Shown here: positions 20,761 to 34,345 of the stretch, piece after piece
Layout of the letters: each line of letters opens with the position of its first letter
Numbering within the stretch: position 1 is the first letter of the stretch
Assembly: GCF_028769735.1 (NCBI RefSeq)
Contig: NC_088179.1
Span: forward strand, 7,758,001-7,822,000
DNA length: 64,000 nucleotides
Reading direction: 5' to 3'
Source: Zonotrichia leucophrys gambelii
Lineage: Eukaryota > Chordata > Aves > Passeriformes > Passerellidae
Position numbers and translations under genes: made by a program
The notes under the pieces: model-generated
Database searches by the model: none
What the model saw: only the letters and a program-made list of their open reading frames with translations
What the model was told of the DNA's origin: nothing

Positions 20761-23700
20761 CAACCTCAAGCAGAGTTGTGACCTTGAAAATGGAGAAGAG
20801 TTCCAGAGTCTGCAGGGGCTTCTGTGGAGGTCATTAGAGCTGTTTGTTTAACCAGGCAAGCACGTGGCTGCTAAAGTGGTGGTGCAGGGCTGAGGAGGGG
20901 AGGCAGCGTCACACACCAGATCAGGGGGTGGTTCTCATGCCCACACAGACAGAACCAGGGAATCACAGCACTGAGCAAAGGCTGGAATAAGCCCATCATT
21001 CCAAGTGGAGGGGCTGCTCTCCTCCTGGGAGACACAGAACAAAGTTTTGAAAAACCCTCCATGCTTCAGTCCTATATCTTATGGATTAGTTACAGCAATC
21101 AGTCACAACTATTGATTAGTGTGGCAGTGCACAGGGACTCACAGTAAAGCCTCCTTCTCAGTAGAGATCCCTTGGGAACATTTTTCTTTTTTAAGGTATT
21201 AAAGTGATCAAGAATACTGAGGTAGTGTTTTGTAAATCTTTACCAAAGAATGGCAAAACCCAAGATAATTCATCATTTGAGTTCCAAAACTTCTAAGAAC
21301 ATTTTTCATATGGAAGTCAGCCTTAGTCCATTGATATTTCATAATTCTATATAATAATAGCCCAATAGTTTGCCTTACCAAAATATTCAGCTCTTTATTA
21401 ACTTGCCTTTTTGCCTTATTGCAGAGAGAATTGGAAAGCCCTGAGTGAGTTACAGCTAAGGGTTCTGCAGCTTTCACTCTGCTCCACAATTTCCTTTGTG
21501 CTCTTTTAGCCTATGCTAATTGTGCACCACTGCTGTCATTGGAGCACATGTCCCCTGCTGGACCGCATCACCAGAAAGCTCTTCCAGTCCATCTGTGACA
21601 GCTCCAAGAGCACAGGAAACACTCTCTGTGGATACACTGATTCACTGTGGCAGGGGATAAGTGGGCTGGCAGCCATGGCTTTGTGCATTTTAATAACTGA
21701 CAAAAAAAGAGATGGGAATGACATTCAGGAAGTGAAACAGAGAATGTAAATTTTCCCTTCTCAACTGACCCACCATGCTTGTGCTTAAGTTGCATTTTAA
21801 AGGACTAGAAATTTAGCTGGGACAGTGATAACTGCATTTATCTCTTATAAAATATATTACACCTCAAAGTAACTTGTATAACAGATACACATTTTACCAT
21901 ATAAAATGCACCAATGTGCTTCAAAAGATTTGCTTAGGGCTTTCTTGTTGCTGTTGTTTTGTCTTGTTCTTAATGGGGATTAGTAATATGGAGTGGTAAA
22001 CTGTCTAAGATTAAAGAATGCAGAGAAAGTAGAAGTTCAGCCAAGCAAAATACTTATCTGGATTACCCATACAGTATCTGTGTAGGTAAATGCAAGCACA
22101 TAACTTTTGGAGCTACAGAGATGTTCTTAAATCTGATATACACAATGTGGGTTTTGTCCAACAAATAACTAGGAGTCATATCATATAGTGTGTATCATAT
22201 AATCAGTGTGTAAATATGACATACAGAGATTAATGCATGACACATTTCTTCTGACAGTCTTAGATCATATTCCTGAAACTGAAAAGAGATTTTGGATATC
22301 AAGAAAAAACAGTACAGAAAATAATTTCTTCTCTAAAATCTCTGAGACTTCTGTACAGATCAGACTGATATTTCAGCAACTTTCCTCACAAAAGCACAAC
22401 AAACACATCATAGTAATTAACTGGAACAGATACCAGTGGGACTCTCAGTTAAGAACATTCAGCTTCATAGGGAAAATCATGACCCTATGGATTTTTCAGT
22501 TCCAAGGAAGTTATGACTTAGTGAATCCTAAAACACCCTTGCGCCCTCTCTTAAGCTGTTGTTAAGTATTTATGTTCCATTTTGAGCTGCTGACCAGCTC
22601 CACATGGAGGTGATCTAGGAGCCAAGGGTTGCCTTAGCTATTTATTTTTTGTTTAGTCTCCTTGATGTGAAGGAGTTTAGGACACTTTGAACAGCAAAGG
22701 AATTGGAAGTGTGAGACAACATTTTCTTCTGGGGAAGTAAAAAAAGTTGAAGAGAGAATATTTTTTTCACAGCATGCATTTAGTGGTCTTTAAAAAAATA
22801 ACACAATATCACTTTCCCAGCAAATGAAAGAAAACAGAAAAGCATGGCTGCTCATAAAACTATGTCAAAACACTTCCTGACTGTTTTCAAATTTGATTGG
22901 CAACATTTGTCCAGCTGTAAAAAAAGAGATAGCATGTGTGCCATAATCTTTAGCCTTTCAGTCTGAAGTGACTGTAAAAGACTCACTTTAATTTAAAACA
23001 TAAACAAATCTCTTATCTAGCTTGCCTATTTTGGAATATCAGTGCAAACATAACTTAATAACTAATATGGCAATAAAACTTCTGCAAGAAGAAATTTATA
23101 GTACATTAATCTTTAGATTCTGTATTTGGACTGGAAATTATTAGATGATAATGGAGTAAATGCTTTGCTAAGTGAACACAAACTTAAATACTGTATATAT
23201 CAAATGTGGACATGCTGAAGAATAAATCTACACTAAGGCTTAATTAATTTACAGAAAGAACTTTCTTAAATGAAAGCTTCTGAAATAATAAGTCCAGGGA
23301 AGTGAGTAGGCCATCATTAAAGGGCAGGAAGTAAATTCAATGGGAGTGTATTAAATGAGAGACAGCAAAGTTTTCTATTGAAACAATGAAAAAATATCTA
23401 CAGCCATCAAAGTTTCCCTCTCTCAGTTAGGAATCAATTTTTATGCAGCCTGGAGGTGCTGCCAAACTTATTAATTAAAATTGTCTTAATTGTGGGGTTA
23501 CCTGAACACAGAAGACTGCAGATTCTGTAGAAATATTACTTCCACAAGGAAGAGAGTGCATATAAATACATCTCAATATGTTCACTCACTGCTCACCACT
23601 TAAAAGTCAAACTCTGTGTCAGGTTTAGGTTGCCCTGCATTCTTCATCTTTTTTTTGTGAGAAAATCTATGCAACTAGACTACCAAATGTGGTTCTGCAT

Positions 23701-24077
23701 GTGAAGTCCTAGCAAGCAGCTGGATGCAAATAGAGATCATCAGAAGTCAAGAGGAAATTGAATCTTTGCCACATGGCTTGCACTAAGGCAGTACCAGAAC
23801 TGAACCATGGCCATTTCTGGACCTCCAAGTCAGCTGTGACCCTCAGAATCTTATGGATAACTTGGGTAAGAAAGCCACAAACACATATCTTGTGCTGTTT
23901 CTTTCCCTATTTCTTTCCTTTCTTCTCAGAGCACTTCTATGCTAATTGAACTGTGGAAAAAAAATAGAAAGGTGATTCGCCTTCCTACATTCCAATGATT
24001 TTCAGTTAAAATGAAATCTGGTTAAACTGCAGCAAATGTCTGCTCTGTAGAATGAGAATTGATGGTGGCCCATGTGG
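20761..24077. other. Noncoding sequence between repeats
   Basis: No gene was recognised. The 119-codon frame at 22206-22565 begins at a non-ATG codon and has no known motif. A GC-richer patch at about 20870-21060 is not recognisable as an exon. Confidence 0.45.
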
Positions 24078-24195
24078 ATTGGGTTGCCGGGCAGGGTTTT
24101 GGTAGTGGGGAGCTACAAGAGTGGTTTCTCTGAGAAGGTGCCAGAAGCTTCCCTTGTGTCCAGCAGAACCAGTGGCAGTTTATAAGGATAGGGCT
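24078..24195 (+). mobile_element. 5' fragment of the same ERVL-type LTR family
   Basis: From ATTGGGTTGCCGGGCAGG the sequence parallels the start of the LTR at 14395-15370. Both share the block AGAAGGTGCCAGAAGCTTCCC or a near copy, followed by TTGTGTCC. This copy stays closer to the remembered family pattern in GGTTTTGGTAGTGGGGAGCTAC. Similarity fades after about 24190, so only roughly the first 110 bases survive. Orientation is plus, as for the larger copy. It is a separate old insertion truncated by deletion rather than a partner LTR, because nothing viral lies between the two. Confidence 0.78.
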
Positions 24196-27100
24196 TCCAT
24201 CCAATGTGTCAAAGTGCATTTTAAAGAGATGGGCCCAAGCATTTCCATGGATTAAACATTGCTTCACTCAGTGTTGCCCAAGGTCTCATTCTGAAAATTG
24301 AGCTGTGCCATTTATGTCAGTTCAGCTGCACAACACCAGGTACAGCCTCCTGGTTTTGCAAAAGTAGATTTTCCTGACTAATGGCCTTCTATCCCAACGA
24401 AATGCTCACTTCCACTGATAAGGGTATTGCAGGAATAAAAACAGCAGGGTGTTTGTTGGCAAATAATGTTTCCCAATTTGAGGAAACAGCTGGGGAAGAC
24501 GATTGTCAGACAGGTTTAAGAAGCACAGAACAGACAGGAGCAGCGAGAAAGGTGAGGAAACATGACCTCAACTCCACCCAAACCACAGGCCACCCACATT
24601 AAATTTCTGATATTTACAGATGAAATAGGAGTTAACTCTTCCCAGCTTCTTTCTGTTTTCCTGCCTGCCTAAAGCTGTGACCTATGGCTACACAGGCTTC
24701 TGCACAGGCTCAGTAAATCCCAGTCAAACCCTCTGCATCTCTCTTACCCAAACCTTGAGTTCTCCCAGGGCATACTAGTTGAGCTGCAAGGAATGGCCAT
24801 GCCCATACCTGGGCCCCCTGGAAATAGGAATCCATGGAATGAAAGGGGGATAGTGAAATAAAAGCATAAAGATGGAAAAGGGTAAAGAGGAAGAATGTTA
24901 GAATTTAAGAATAAATATAGATAAGGGAAAATAAAAGAAACTCTCCCCCAGCCTGTCAAGAAAACTTTGAGATGCTTAGCTTTGGAAAAAAATCTTAATA
25001 AGAATAAAATCTTAATAAGAATAAGAATACAAAGCTTCAAATAATGAGTCCAAAAGAGTTCTTATAATCTTGAATTCATTTTTCAATAGAGAAGTGAAAA
25101 TCAGAGAGCAGTGTTAATTAACATCCTAATGTCATGTCAGTGCTGGTATATGTATGAATTACTGCCACAAGCCCTAGAGCAAGAGGTGTGCTGTTATCTC
25201 TCTGATAGCACTCACATATTTCTTTCCTCATTTTTTTGGTATTGCTGAGAAAGCTATCATCCTATGTAATCACAAAAGACAGCTGAACATGGTAAATAGA
25301 TGGTCCCTTAGTATCAAAACTTTTGAAAATATTGTCATTATTTCCTTGTTAATAAATGTTTAGGTCGGGATTTTTGAAAGAAAATCCTTTTACCAAAATC
25401 ATCTACTGCACTCATCACTGGCCTCATTTTCCATACACCAAACTTAAGCAATTTGCAGTCAAAAAGAATAATTTGCATTAACTTGCCATGAACCATTTTT
25501 TGATTCCTCCTGAACTGAAGTCACTATCAAGTCAACACAGAACTATTCTGTAGGTAAATTCATAAATCATGTTTGCCTACAGGACACAACACCTTACTCA
25601 TATACAATTTTCCTCCCAGTTACTTTTCTTTCTATTATGTTTCTCCCTCTCAATCTACTTCCAAGAGCTAAGCCTTTTGGAAAATAATTTTCAGTGTTGC
25701 AACTTGTGTGTATTTGCACTTTTAGAACTGATTCCTGATAGTCTGTGTTCAGGTGGGAGGAAATGAGTAATAGGGATATTAAGGGCCAGGGATACTGAGG
25801 GGTCTTCAAGGTATCCAAGTAATTCTGAAAAATCTAAGGCAGCCACAACTGGCTGACAAGGACTTAGCACCCTTGTAGTTCATCCTACAGACTCTTTGAA
25901 ATGATCCTCCATCCCTTTCAAGTCACAAGGTCTCCATTCATTTCAGTTTGCAGGATCAATCCCATGAGGCTAAAGCATGCCAAAAAGCTGTCAGAGGCTA
26001 ATAGCAAGGACATGTGACAGCAACACTTCATTCCCTGCATGAATATGGGGGTTCACCTGGCATGAATAAGAATTATGACTTCAGAGGGGGATTTTCTGAT
26101 AAAACCTCTGATTTGTATCAGCTCTAGTCCCTGTGACTTTTAGTTCTAAGCAGCAGACTTCTAGGCACATTTGCACTTCCTTTAGCTGTCCCATGCAATG
26201 CCAATATTCTGTTCTTTCCAAATTGCTTTTCATAAATTAAGGTGGGGCTAATTTAGCAAACCGTCCATCAGAAAGACTTTTCAGATTAAGGAAAATTTTT
26301 CCATAAAGTGATTTTTCAAACATGCCTTGTTTCATAAAAATAAAGTCAGATTAAAAGTATTTTAAGGGGCCATGTCTGTGAAAAAAACCCCCCATTTTTA
26401 ATGGCTCATGGTGGCCAACAGCAACAATGGCTGAGGCTGGGACAGTGCTGCAGAGCAGAGGCTGCTGCTCTCCTAATGACTCCAAGCCTACAGTGAACAC
26501 AAACTTAAGTGAGGAATTTGAGACTATTATTAGCTTTCATCAGTTTCTCTGTGGCTTATTCATGGAATCTGGACAGATCCCAGAAGCATGGTTTCTCAGC
26601 CCTCATTAGGCTCTGCAAAATGAGCCTCTCCTACTTGGAAATACCTACTTGGCACCGATTCTCTCTCTCTCCTCTCTCTTCTTTCAGTGGGTGTTTTGTT
26701 GCAATATTCAGGGTTCACATTGGGCCAGATCCTTTTCCAGAGGAAGGGCAGAACCACGCCTGTAACAGTGAAGGGAAGGCTGCACATGTCTTTGTTTCTT
26801 ACAGCTGCACACATAACACAACTGAAAATGTCTGCAGAAAACCAAGTTCACACTCAAACACCCTGAAAAGCACCAGCAGACCTACCTTTGTCGCTGTGTG
26901 CCCTCTCTCTTGGATACACAGGCTGCACCAGACCTGCTCTCTTGCAAACACACAGAGCCAGTGACCTGTGAAAATGCTCCTGATCTTTCAAACATGAGCT
27001 CTGCTCTGCCAGCCCCTCATCAAACAGAAAGATCATTTATGTAATGAACCATCCACAAAAGGCTTTTATTCAGAACACACAAACACGTGTGTCACTTTCT

Positions 27101-29371
27101 GCTCACAGTACTCAACATGCCAGCACAAAAGGAAATTCATGTGGATGAGATGGCAAAGGAATAATCTTTTAAAAGGTCGGTGCAATGCTAAATTCACTTG
27201 AATTGGCCAGAAGGAGCTAAGTTTGAGATACCCTTTCTCCTGACTGAAAAGCTCAGTTATAGGTCAGCCAAAGATGACTTGGGTTAACAACCTAGCATCC
27301 AAAAATAATTGTTTTGTCTGCTAGGAAAACAAACCCTCTGAAGTCAGGAATGCTTTCTCTTTTGAAGAATGGGCAGCAGTAGTGCCAGATGACAATCCTC
27401 TTTTGGCTGGATGCAGGCTTCTTGCTTTCAAGTGTTTCATGGACCTTTAGAGTAATTCCCAATTTTTCTAACTCTTAACATTTAATTTACCCAGATTCTT
27501 CAACTTCAGGGAGATATTTGATATTTATACTTACTGAAACTGCAAGGTATTTTCAACACCAACAGTCCTGTTTTACTCTTCATCCTTCTCTGGCACAATT
27601 TCTATCACCAGTTCCACCACTGTTACACCTTTTCCTTCAGTTAGACTCATTAAAGCATGGTGTCCTCATAGTAGGAGCTTTTTTGCCTAAAGCAGTGACA
27701 GACAAAGAAAAAAAGCCAGATCTGTTAATTGATATTACTGACAAGAGCCCTGATTTCTAAAGACTAATATATGAGGTTTTCGTGAGGGATGTTGTTCATG
27801 CAGTAATTTTTTAATTCCCTCCAGATTTTAAATGAGTTTGTTACCAAAAACTTGAGCTTTGCAAGTGGCTGTTGGTGTATTTTTATGTGCATAAAGGACA
27901 GAAAAACAAAAACACTGATGTTAATCAGCGGGGATTCAGTTGGCATGGATTACAACCACAACCAAGTTTTTAGTTCTGCCTCATGGATGTCTTACAAAAC
28001 AAGCAAAGCTTTCCAAATGTTTCATAGAAAATATCCAAAATAAAGTGGTGGTATGTCATAAGGGTACAATTTTTTTGTTCTTTGAAAACCCAGTAATAAT
28101 ATATTCAGTTAGCATATTTAAAAACATGCAATTAGGGTTTATTTTCAATAGTATTCTGTTCAATATTGAGAAAATAAAAATGAATCATGCAAAGTGGACT
28201 TGAAAGACCATAAATATTACTGTTAATTCTGGGATATTCCACTTTTTTGGTGGCAAGGATTAAGAGTTGGGAATTTGCTATGTCGCAATGGAAAGTTTGA
28301 TATTAAACAGTTATCATTAGGCAGCACCAAGAAAACCACTTGTTCTCAACATATTTTCCTTTCCATAAACCAGGGAGCCAGAACTTTTCCATAGAAAAAG
28401 GAAGAGGAAATAAATGGATTTCATATAAAACCACTGAACATTTTTGGTCAGACCTCAATTATTTTCAAAGGCTTCATGGGGTGGTAGTGGTTCTGTTTCA
28501 AATTAGGGAGATGTCCAGGAGGCACACAAGAGATTGGGAAGTGCCTTCCTCAGAACGCAGAGATGCTGCTACCCCAGGCAGATTCAGTTAACTGGGAAAT
28601 AGAAAGCACACACAGAACTTTAACATGAATGTAACCAAGGAATGCAGCTGTTGGTTTCATCTGCACTGTTTTCCTAGACAATATCTAATTTACCTCTTTC
28701 AAAACCACTGACTGAGAAAAGGTTGGCTTGTCCAGGCACTTTTTTCTTTCCCTATGAAGCCTAGATTTTATACAACATATCAAAAATTAGCTACTTCCCA
28801 GTGTTTAAACTTGCTGCTACTCCCAGAAAAATTATATTGCTCATTATTCTGTGTAGTTGAATAGCTGGTCTGCTGCTGAACTCATTCATCAATCTACCTT
28901 AGATTTTAATAGGAGGATCCAGCTGGGCTGCCACCAAAATTCATGGCACAGCTCTCAATGATGGACACTGCAGGTTGCCAAGGAATGCAATGTGCTTATA
29001 GCAGATGCCTTTAGAATCATTAGGAGCTTTGTACATATACATCTATATAATGTATAGCATTAATTTCTTAGCAGTAGTAGACGTGAGCCTAAATATTGCC
29101 ATTCCAAAGCCTCAGTAATCAATAATAATGATGAATGAATTATTAACACAGAACTTAATTCAGGAGGTCCTGCTTATGGAATTTTGACAAGGAGGCTGTG
29201 AATTACTCAAACACACGCTGGTACTGGAAAACAATGTGTTTGCAGCATTGTTCAAATACTCAGAATTCAGGCTGTCTTTTGTTTTGGCCAAATCCATCAG
29301 GTGGTTCCCTATGGATTGAGTGTGCTAAAGCCTTTCCTGTAAATCTTACCCAGGCAAATATAAGTATGAAG
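24196..29371. other. Noncoding sequence, nothing recognised
   Basis: Unique sequence with no recognisable gene or repeat family apart from the small tandem repeat at 24992. The 151-codon frame at 26509-26964 starts with GTG, is serine-rich and histidine-rich, and resembles no family. The GC-richer patch at 26400-26960 explains its length. Confidence 0.45.
24992..25025. repeat. Two-copy 17-bp tandem repeat
   Basis: ATCTTAATAAGAATAAA at 24992-25008 is followed directly by a copy with one difference at 25009-25025. AGAATA continues the pattern for a few bases. It is a simple local duplication. Confidence 0.85.
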
Positions 29372-29990
29372 TGATACAACCACAGGATCATTTAGGTTGG
29401 AAGATACTTCTAAGATCATGAAATCCAACCATTGACCCAACACTGCCAAGTCCCCGCTAAATCATAACACTAAACACCATATCCGTGGGTACTTTAAACA
29501 CTTCCAGAGATGGTGACTCCACCTTGTCCCTGGACAACCTGTTCCAGTGTTTGATAACCCTTACTGTGAAGAAACGTTTCCAAATATCCAAACTAAACTT
29601 CCTCTGGTGCAACTTGAGGCAGTTTCCTCTTGTCCTGTCTTGGTAGGTGGGAGAAGAGACCAACCCTCACCTGGCTACACCCTTCCTTCAGGTATTCATG
29701 GTAATGATTAGCTAAGAGAGTGATTATTCCCCCCTTGAGTTCCCTTCTCTCCAGGCTGGACTCCCCAGCTCCCTCAGCCACCCTTGTGCTCAAGAGCCTT
29801 GCCCAGCTCCATTCCCTTCTCTGGACCTACTTCAGCCCCTCAATGTTTCTCTTCCAATGAAATTCCAAAAAACTGAACAAAGTATTCAAGGTGCAGCTTC
29901 ACCAGTGCTTATTACTGTATTTAATTCCCTTTTCCTCTGAATCTGGTTACTACTTTTAGAACTTTCCTATTGCTATTCTGGTCCTTTGTA
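29372..29990 (-). mobile_element. 5'-truncated CR1 LINE
   Basis: Read on the minus strand this is the 3' end of a CR1 non-LTR retrotransposon, the dominant LINE of birds. On the plus strand it shows the familiar reverse-complement landmarks. These are GGATCATTTAGGTTGGAAG near 29380, ACTTCCAGAGATGG near 29501, GACAACCTGTTCCAGTG near 29533, CCTCTTGTCCTGTCTTGG near 29625, CTTCTCTCCAGGCTGGACTC near 29745 and CAGCTTCACCAGTGCTTA near 29894. Similarity becomes weak beyond about 29910 and is uncertain to 29990. The copy lacks most of ORF2 and cannot move. Strong divergence points to an old insertion. Confidence 0.93.
29493..29642 (-). pseudogene. Remnant of the CR1 ORF2 C-terminus
   Basis: Inside the CR1 copy a minus-strand frame still reads the conserved end of the CR1 reverse-transcriptase polyprotein. 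DRTRGN is followed by LDIWKRFFT, RVIKHWNRL and ESPSLEVFK in the expected order and spacing. Only about 50 residues remain, without the endonuclease or the reverse-transcriptase catalytic region, so no active protein can be made. The 68-codon frame containing it runs from 29663 down to 29457. Confidence 0.85.
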
Positions 29991-32900
29991 GACTGGTTAT
30001 TTTCTTGGACAGACTTTATTAAATCAGTTACTCTTTCCTGACTGCATGACACATGAAGGAGAAGGATGGAGGTACCCCAAAATTGTCATTCTTCCCTGTT
30101 CTCCCTCCTTTGTTTCCTCACCAGTCTTGTAACCCACAATAAAACCCCTGTTGAGAACCTTTCTTGTTCCCAAGTCCACCTCTAAAGTTTGAAGCTCTGG
30201 CTCAAACAGCTAATTAGAGAATTTACCTTCTATAGTTCCCTCCACCCTGTAGTTTGCTAACCCTAATCAGCTTTGCCCATTTGAATGCTTCCCCACATCC
30301 TGCACTCTAACTAAGCTGACATTTTGTCAGGCTGAGCTGCTTCTTACCTTCCTTTCAGTTAAACTTGATAATTTGTTCACAGAGTCAAGATACAATTACT
30401 CTGCAGGCAGGAACTGAAAGCTTTCCACAGTTTACTTTGTCCAAAAATACCAGTATTTGAAAAACTTTTTAGAATGGGCGAGATTTTCATATAATTTAAA
30501 AGTGAAGGGCAAGAAAATATTTAAGAAACAAGCAGAAAATTCTTGTTCTGAATCCATTTTCAGTTCAGATACCATTTGAATTTATTAATCTTACATTTTC
30601 ATCAAATTTCTAAAATATGTCTTTGAGACTCCTTATTTTGATATGCTTCCTTTTAGAGAAAGACAGTTTCAATAAAAATCATACAGCAGAGGAAAAACTA
30701 CTAGAGATCAGCACCATTTATTAGCCAAGTTCAGTTTTTCCTATTGATTGTCAGTACAAAATAATTTTGCTTGGATTTTTTGGCACTGTTAAAGATTAGC
30801 AACCCCCCTGCTTCCCTAAAAGAGCCTTTAGAATCTCAGAAAAATCTGAGATAAAAATTTAGGGCAGTTGATTAGCATCATTTCTGCAGAGGAATGTGAC
30901 AACTGAGACACTCACCATCCTTTATTTGCCAGAGCTTTCAGACAATTGACTTCACCTATGCAGATTTCTGACAAAGGACATTCAAAGGTCACTCCAAAAT
31001 GTGTCCCTCCAGGCCACGGGGGCTTGAGTGCTCCTGTCCACAACTTATTTGCTATAGTCCACTGCTTTTAGGTACATATGAAAAGAGCTTTGTGCAAAGC
31101 TTATATTAAGACATCTCTGCATGACCTTCCTTTGCTTTTTTCAAAGATTCTGGACAGACCTCATCTATGTGGCAAAGGTCAAATGGGAAACATCTTGAAA
31201 AGAGCTACTGAAGCAACAAGGGAATGTGAAACTTTGAGCTCTTCTGCTCTCAGCCATGAAGCTACTGTACCTTATGAGTAAGCTCATGGTTCTTTGTTCC
31301 TTTGAGACTATTTATTAAAAAATAAGCCTTTGAAAGCCCTCTTTATTTTCAGTTTGAATCATATAATTAAGGTGAGGAGGTGGAAGCACACTTAAAATGC
31401 TTTCACTGGAGTCACCTTTGTGAGTTGAGGGGAAGGATCTGTATTTACAAGAGATGAAATACAGGTTTGTGAAACATAACCACAGAGGATGTATTGGTAT
31501 TTGAAAATGACAGTTGTACTGAAAAACTTCATCTTGAGGTACATTTTATTACAGAAATCTGACAGTTCAGAAGGCTTGATCACTCATGAAGCTTTTCATA
31601 GTACATTTCTATTCTCTTTTAGCATCCAAGACAAATGGAAAAAGAGGCAAATCATTCCAAGTCTGCTCAGATTCACATGTTTTACTAGAATATTGCCTTA
31701 TTTTTCCTAGTTTGAGATCTTACTGATTGCCTTGATATGTCCTCATATCAATTCTTTTTCAGAGCAATCAGTTTTCCTGTTACAAGACCTGCTACAATTT
31801 TGCTCTCAATTTCAGAAGAAACCTCCTGAACCTCTTTGAGATAAGCAAGCAATAATATGTCACACCCAAAGAAATCAGAGGAAATATGCTGTTCTTAGAG
31901 ACACCCAGAAAAGGTCATCTATGAAAACAAGAATAAAACCAGCATTTCCATCCCTGGCCTGCCTCAGATGTTGAAGGTAGGGAATGCTGAGCAGGGGAAA
32001 GTCTGCCCAGGCTGAGGGCACCTTGCAGTCCAGCATAGGGCTGTGCTCAGACACAGGTGGCCATGGAGCAGATTTTAGGGGACAGGCTCTGTCCTGGCCA
32101 AGTGCCACCATCCTGGCTACCACCAGGGCTTAATTTGAAGGTTTAAATGGAACCTTGTTGTGCCAAGTAATGGATGTATTTAGAAACATCAGTATTAGAG
32201 GGACAGATCTCTTCTGAGATCACATTTCTGTACCTTTCAAACAAATTCGTGGTGTCAGGTGAAGGACAGGGTGCCATTTAAAAAATAGGGATAGGCCTTT
32301 TTTGCAATTTGCATAATGTACAGTGGTATTTGTGATTTCCATTTTGTAACTCAAACAGAGAATATTTACTTGATATAACATTAAATGTGAGCTCTGTGAA
32401 ATATTGCAATTCCAGAAATATGTCAAGAAAACGCACTCATCTCAAAAATCAAGCTGAAAAACCATGATCTGCCTTTTAAGAATCTGCCTGTGCCAATAAC
32501 TCAAACTCTTTTTCCAGTATAAAAGCAGGATGTGCCTATTTAACATGACCACAATGTTATCTAACAGAAGCCCACAGAAAACATGAAACCTTTGTCTTAC
32601 AGTCCCTAGGTGAGCACATTATCATTTTCTTCTTGTCACTCAACACTGAGCATGTTAGATAACAACCTATAATAGAATTTAATATAATGGTTTCTCCAGT
32701 CAATACTGGGATCAAGATTGAGATTTTTCTAATGGGATCTGAGTAGCCAAATCCCCTGGGCAGCATGGATGATCCCATCAGCCTTAAAATTCAGTCAAGC
32801 AAAGAAATAGTGTCAACATAATTTGAATATTGGGAAACAGTTGTTGCCTTCCCTACCTTAAAATGAAAACCCACACATAGAAACATGTATTTATTAGAAC

Positions 32901-34129
32901 ATTTTTGAGTGAAACATTTTTTCCTCAAAGGGTTTTTGTAAAGAAATGTCTTGTGCATTTATGGAATAGCACTTCAAGGTTCTGCATCTGCCCTCCTATT
33001 TTTATCATGATAATAAAAAGAAAACGGCAAAGAAACATAACAAATACAATTCTGAAATTAAATAATTATTTTGATTTTTTCTTTTGTCTCATTTAATTGG
33101 AATAGGAAGGGACACTTAGTGGCAGGTTAGAAAGGTGCTTTGCTGGCTGATCCTGTGCCTATCTCACAGAATTTCTGGGCTCATGAAGCAGCACTGAACA
33201 CCAAGGCAGAGGAAACCTGACAGCTTCTCATGAGCCCCACCTGCTTGACCCAAGACAAGTACCCAAAATAGTCCCACCAAGGGTTTTTTTAACAGAAAGG
33301 GAATAGAGCTTTTCTGTTACAATTTACCATGAGTCTGCCTGGGGCTGCACCAGCACTGCTCAGGTAGCAAATCCAATGTGCAATTAGTTACTAAAAGATT
33401 GGAGACCCAGCTTTGACTTCAGGCATCCATGAGGAACCAAACATCCTCTTTGCCTCTTTGATCCTGCCCCTAAAAATAAGCCGGTGATGATAGTACAGTC
33501 CCACCTATTGTTGCCTTTCCTTACACAACAATCAGCCACTCTAACAGAATTCAATCTGATAAACCAACTTTTATCCTCAACTTTTCTGGTTCAATTAACT
33601 TGTAATAACTAAAACTCTCAAGGCAGCTGAAAACCAGTCAGGAATGATCTTTCATGTACACTAACATCTGATTCCTGGGAAATGAACTGTAATTATTAAA
33701 AATAGCTTTCCAGTTGAATCCATATACTGACAGGAGGCAAATATACATTAAGAAGTTAATTTAAAACTACTAGGGACATGGAACCATAAGCACAAATTGA
33801 TTTGTGTGAGTTTAGATGTCCCTCTGCACATTACAGATTGCTTTTACTGGTAGGTGTGTAAAAACATCCTACTATCAGTACTTTAAAAATGCAAAGATGT
33901 AATCAAAATTGTGCCACTTTAAAATTTGGAATTATCCACATTAGTTATTGAGAAAGTAAGCATCACATAAAATTCTCTATGGATTTTTATTTACTTGTCA
34001 TGCATAATATAGAAGCAATAGTGTTTCTATTCTATTATAATGAATAAATAGGTGCTCTAATATATAAATCTCTACATGTATGTATTTGTATTGAGATCCT
34101 GCCTTGAGACTGGAAAAATACCAACACCC
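29991..34129. other. Noncoding sequence, nothing recognised
   Basis: No open frame above about 85 codons and no known repeat were recognised. The patch at about 33120-33480 is GC-richer but carries no consistent frame. Confidence 0.5.
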
Positions 34130-34345
34130 AGTTGTAAAAATGATGTCTTCCAGTAAGACCTTACAGTACAAATAGACAATAAAGACAGGGAATGGAAAAA
34201 AAAAGCCTTGTTATGAACTTTATGATCTTGGACACTGAGGGAGTAAAAGATTTTCCCCACCACCATAAGTAACTTCTGACAGAAATAAGAATCAAACCAG
34301 AATTCTTAAAATGCAGCCTTGTGCTCTAACCACATGGCCAAAAGT
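34130..34345 (-). repeat. Old tRNA-derived SINE remnant (CORE/MIR-like)
   Basis: On the minus strand the head carries TGGTTAGAGCAC (plus 34321-34332), a very good polymerase III A box. It also carries GGTTTGATTC (plus 34290-34299), a B box in which the usual CG has become TG. Their spacing of about 34 bases fits MIR-type heads. The body is poorly recognisable, but the part around 34150-34200 resembles the 'GGGACTGTCTTTATT-GTATTTGTACAGT' type tail known from reptile SINEs. It is not a tRNA gene, because no acceptor stem forms. The family assignment is uncertain. Confidence 0.5.

Noticed and set aside
14395..24195. A complete provirus bounded by the two related LTR copies
   Set aside because: The second copy is only a 5' fragment, and the 9 kb between carries no retroviral genes but does carry older MIR-like remnants.
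26509..26964. 151-codon frame
   Set aside because: It starts with GTG, has low-complexity Ser and His content, and shows no family resemblance. Another frame on the opposite strand overlaps it.
34285..34340. tRNA gene on the minus strand
   Set aside because: A and B boxes are present, but no acceptor or anticodon stems form. A SINE head explains it.
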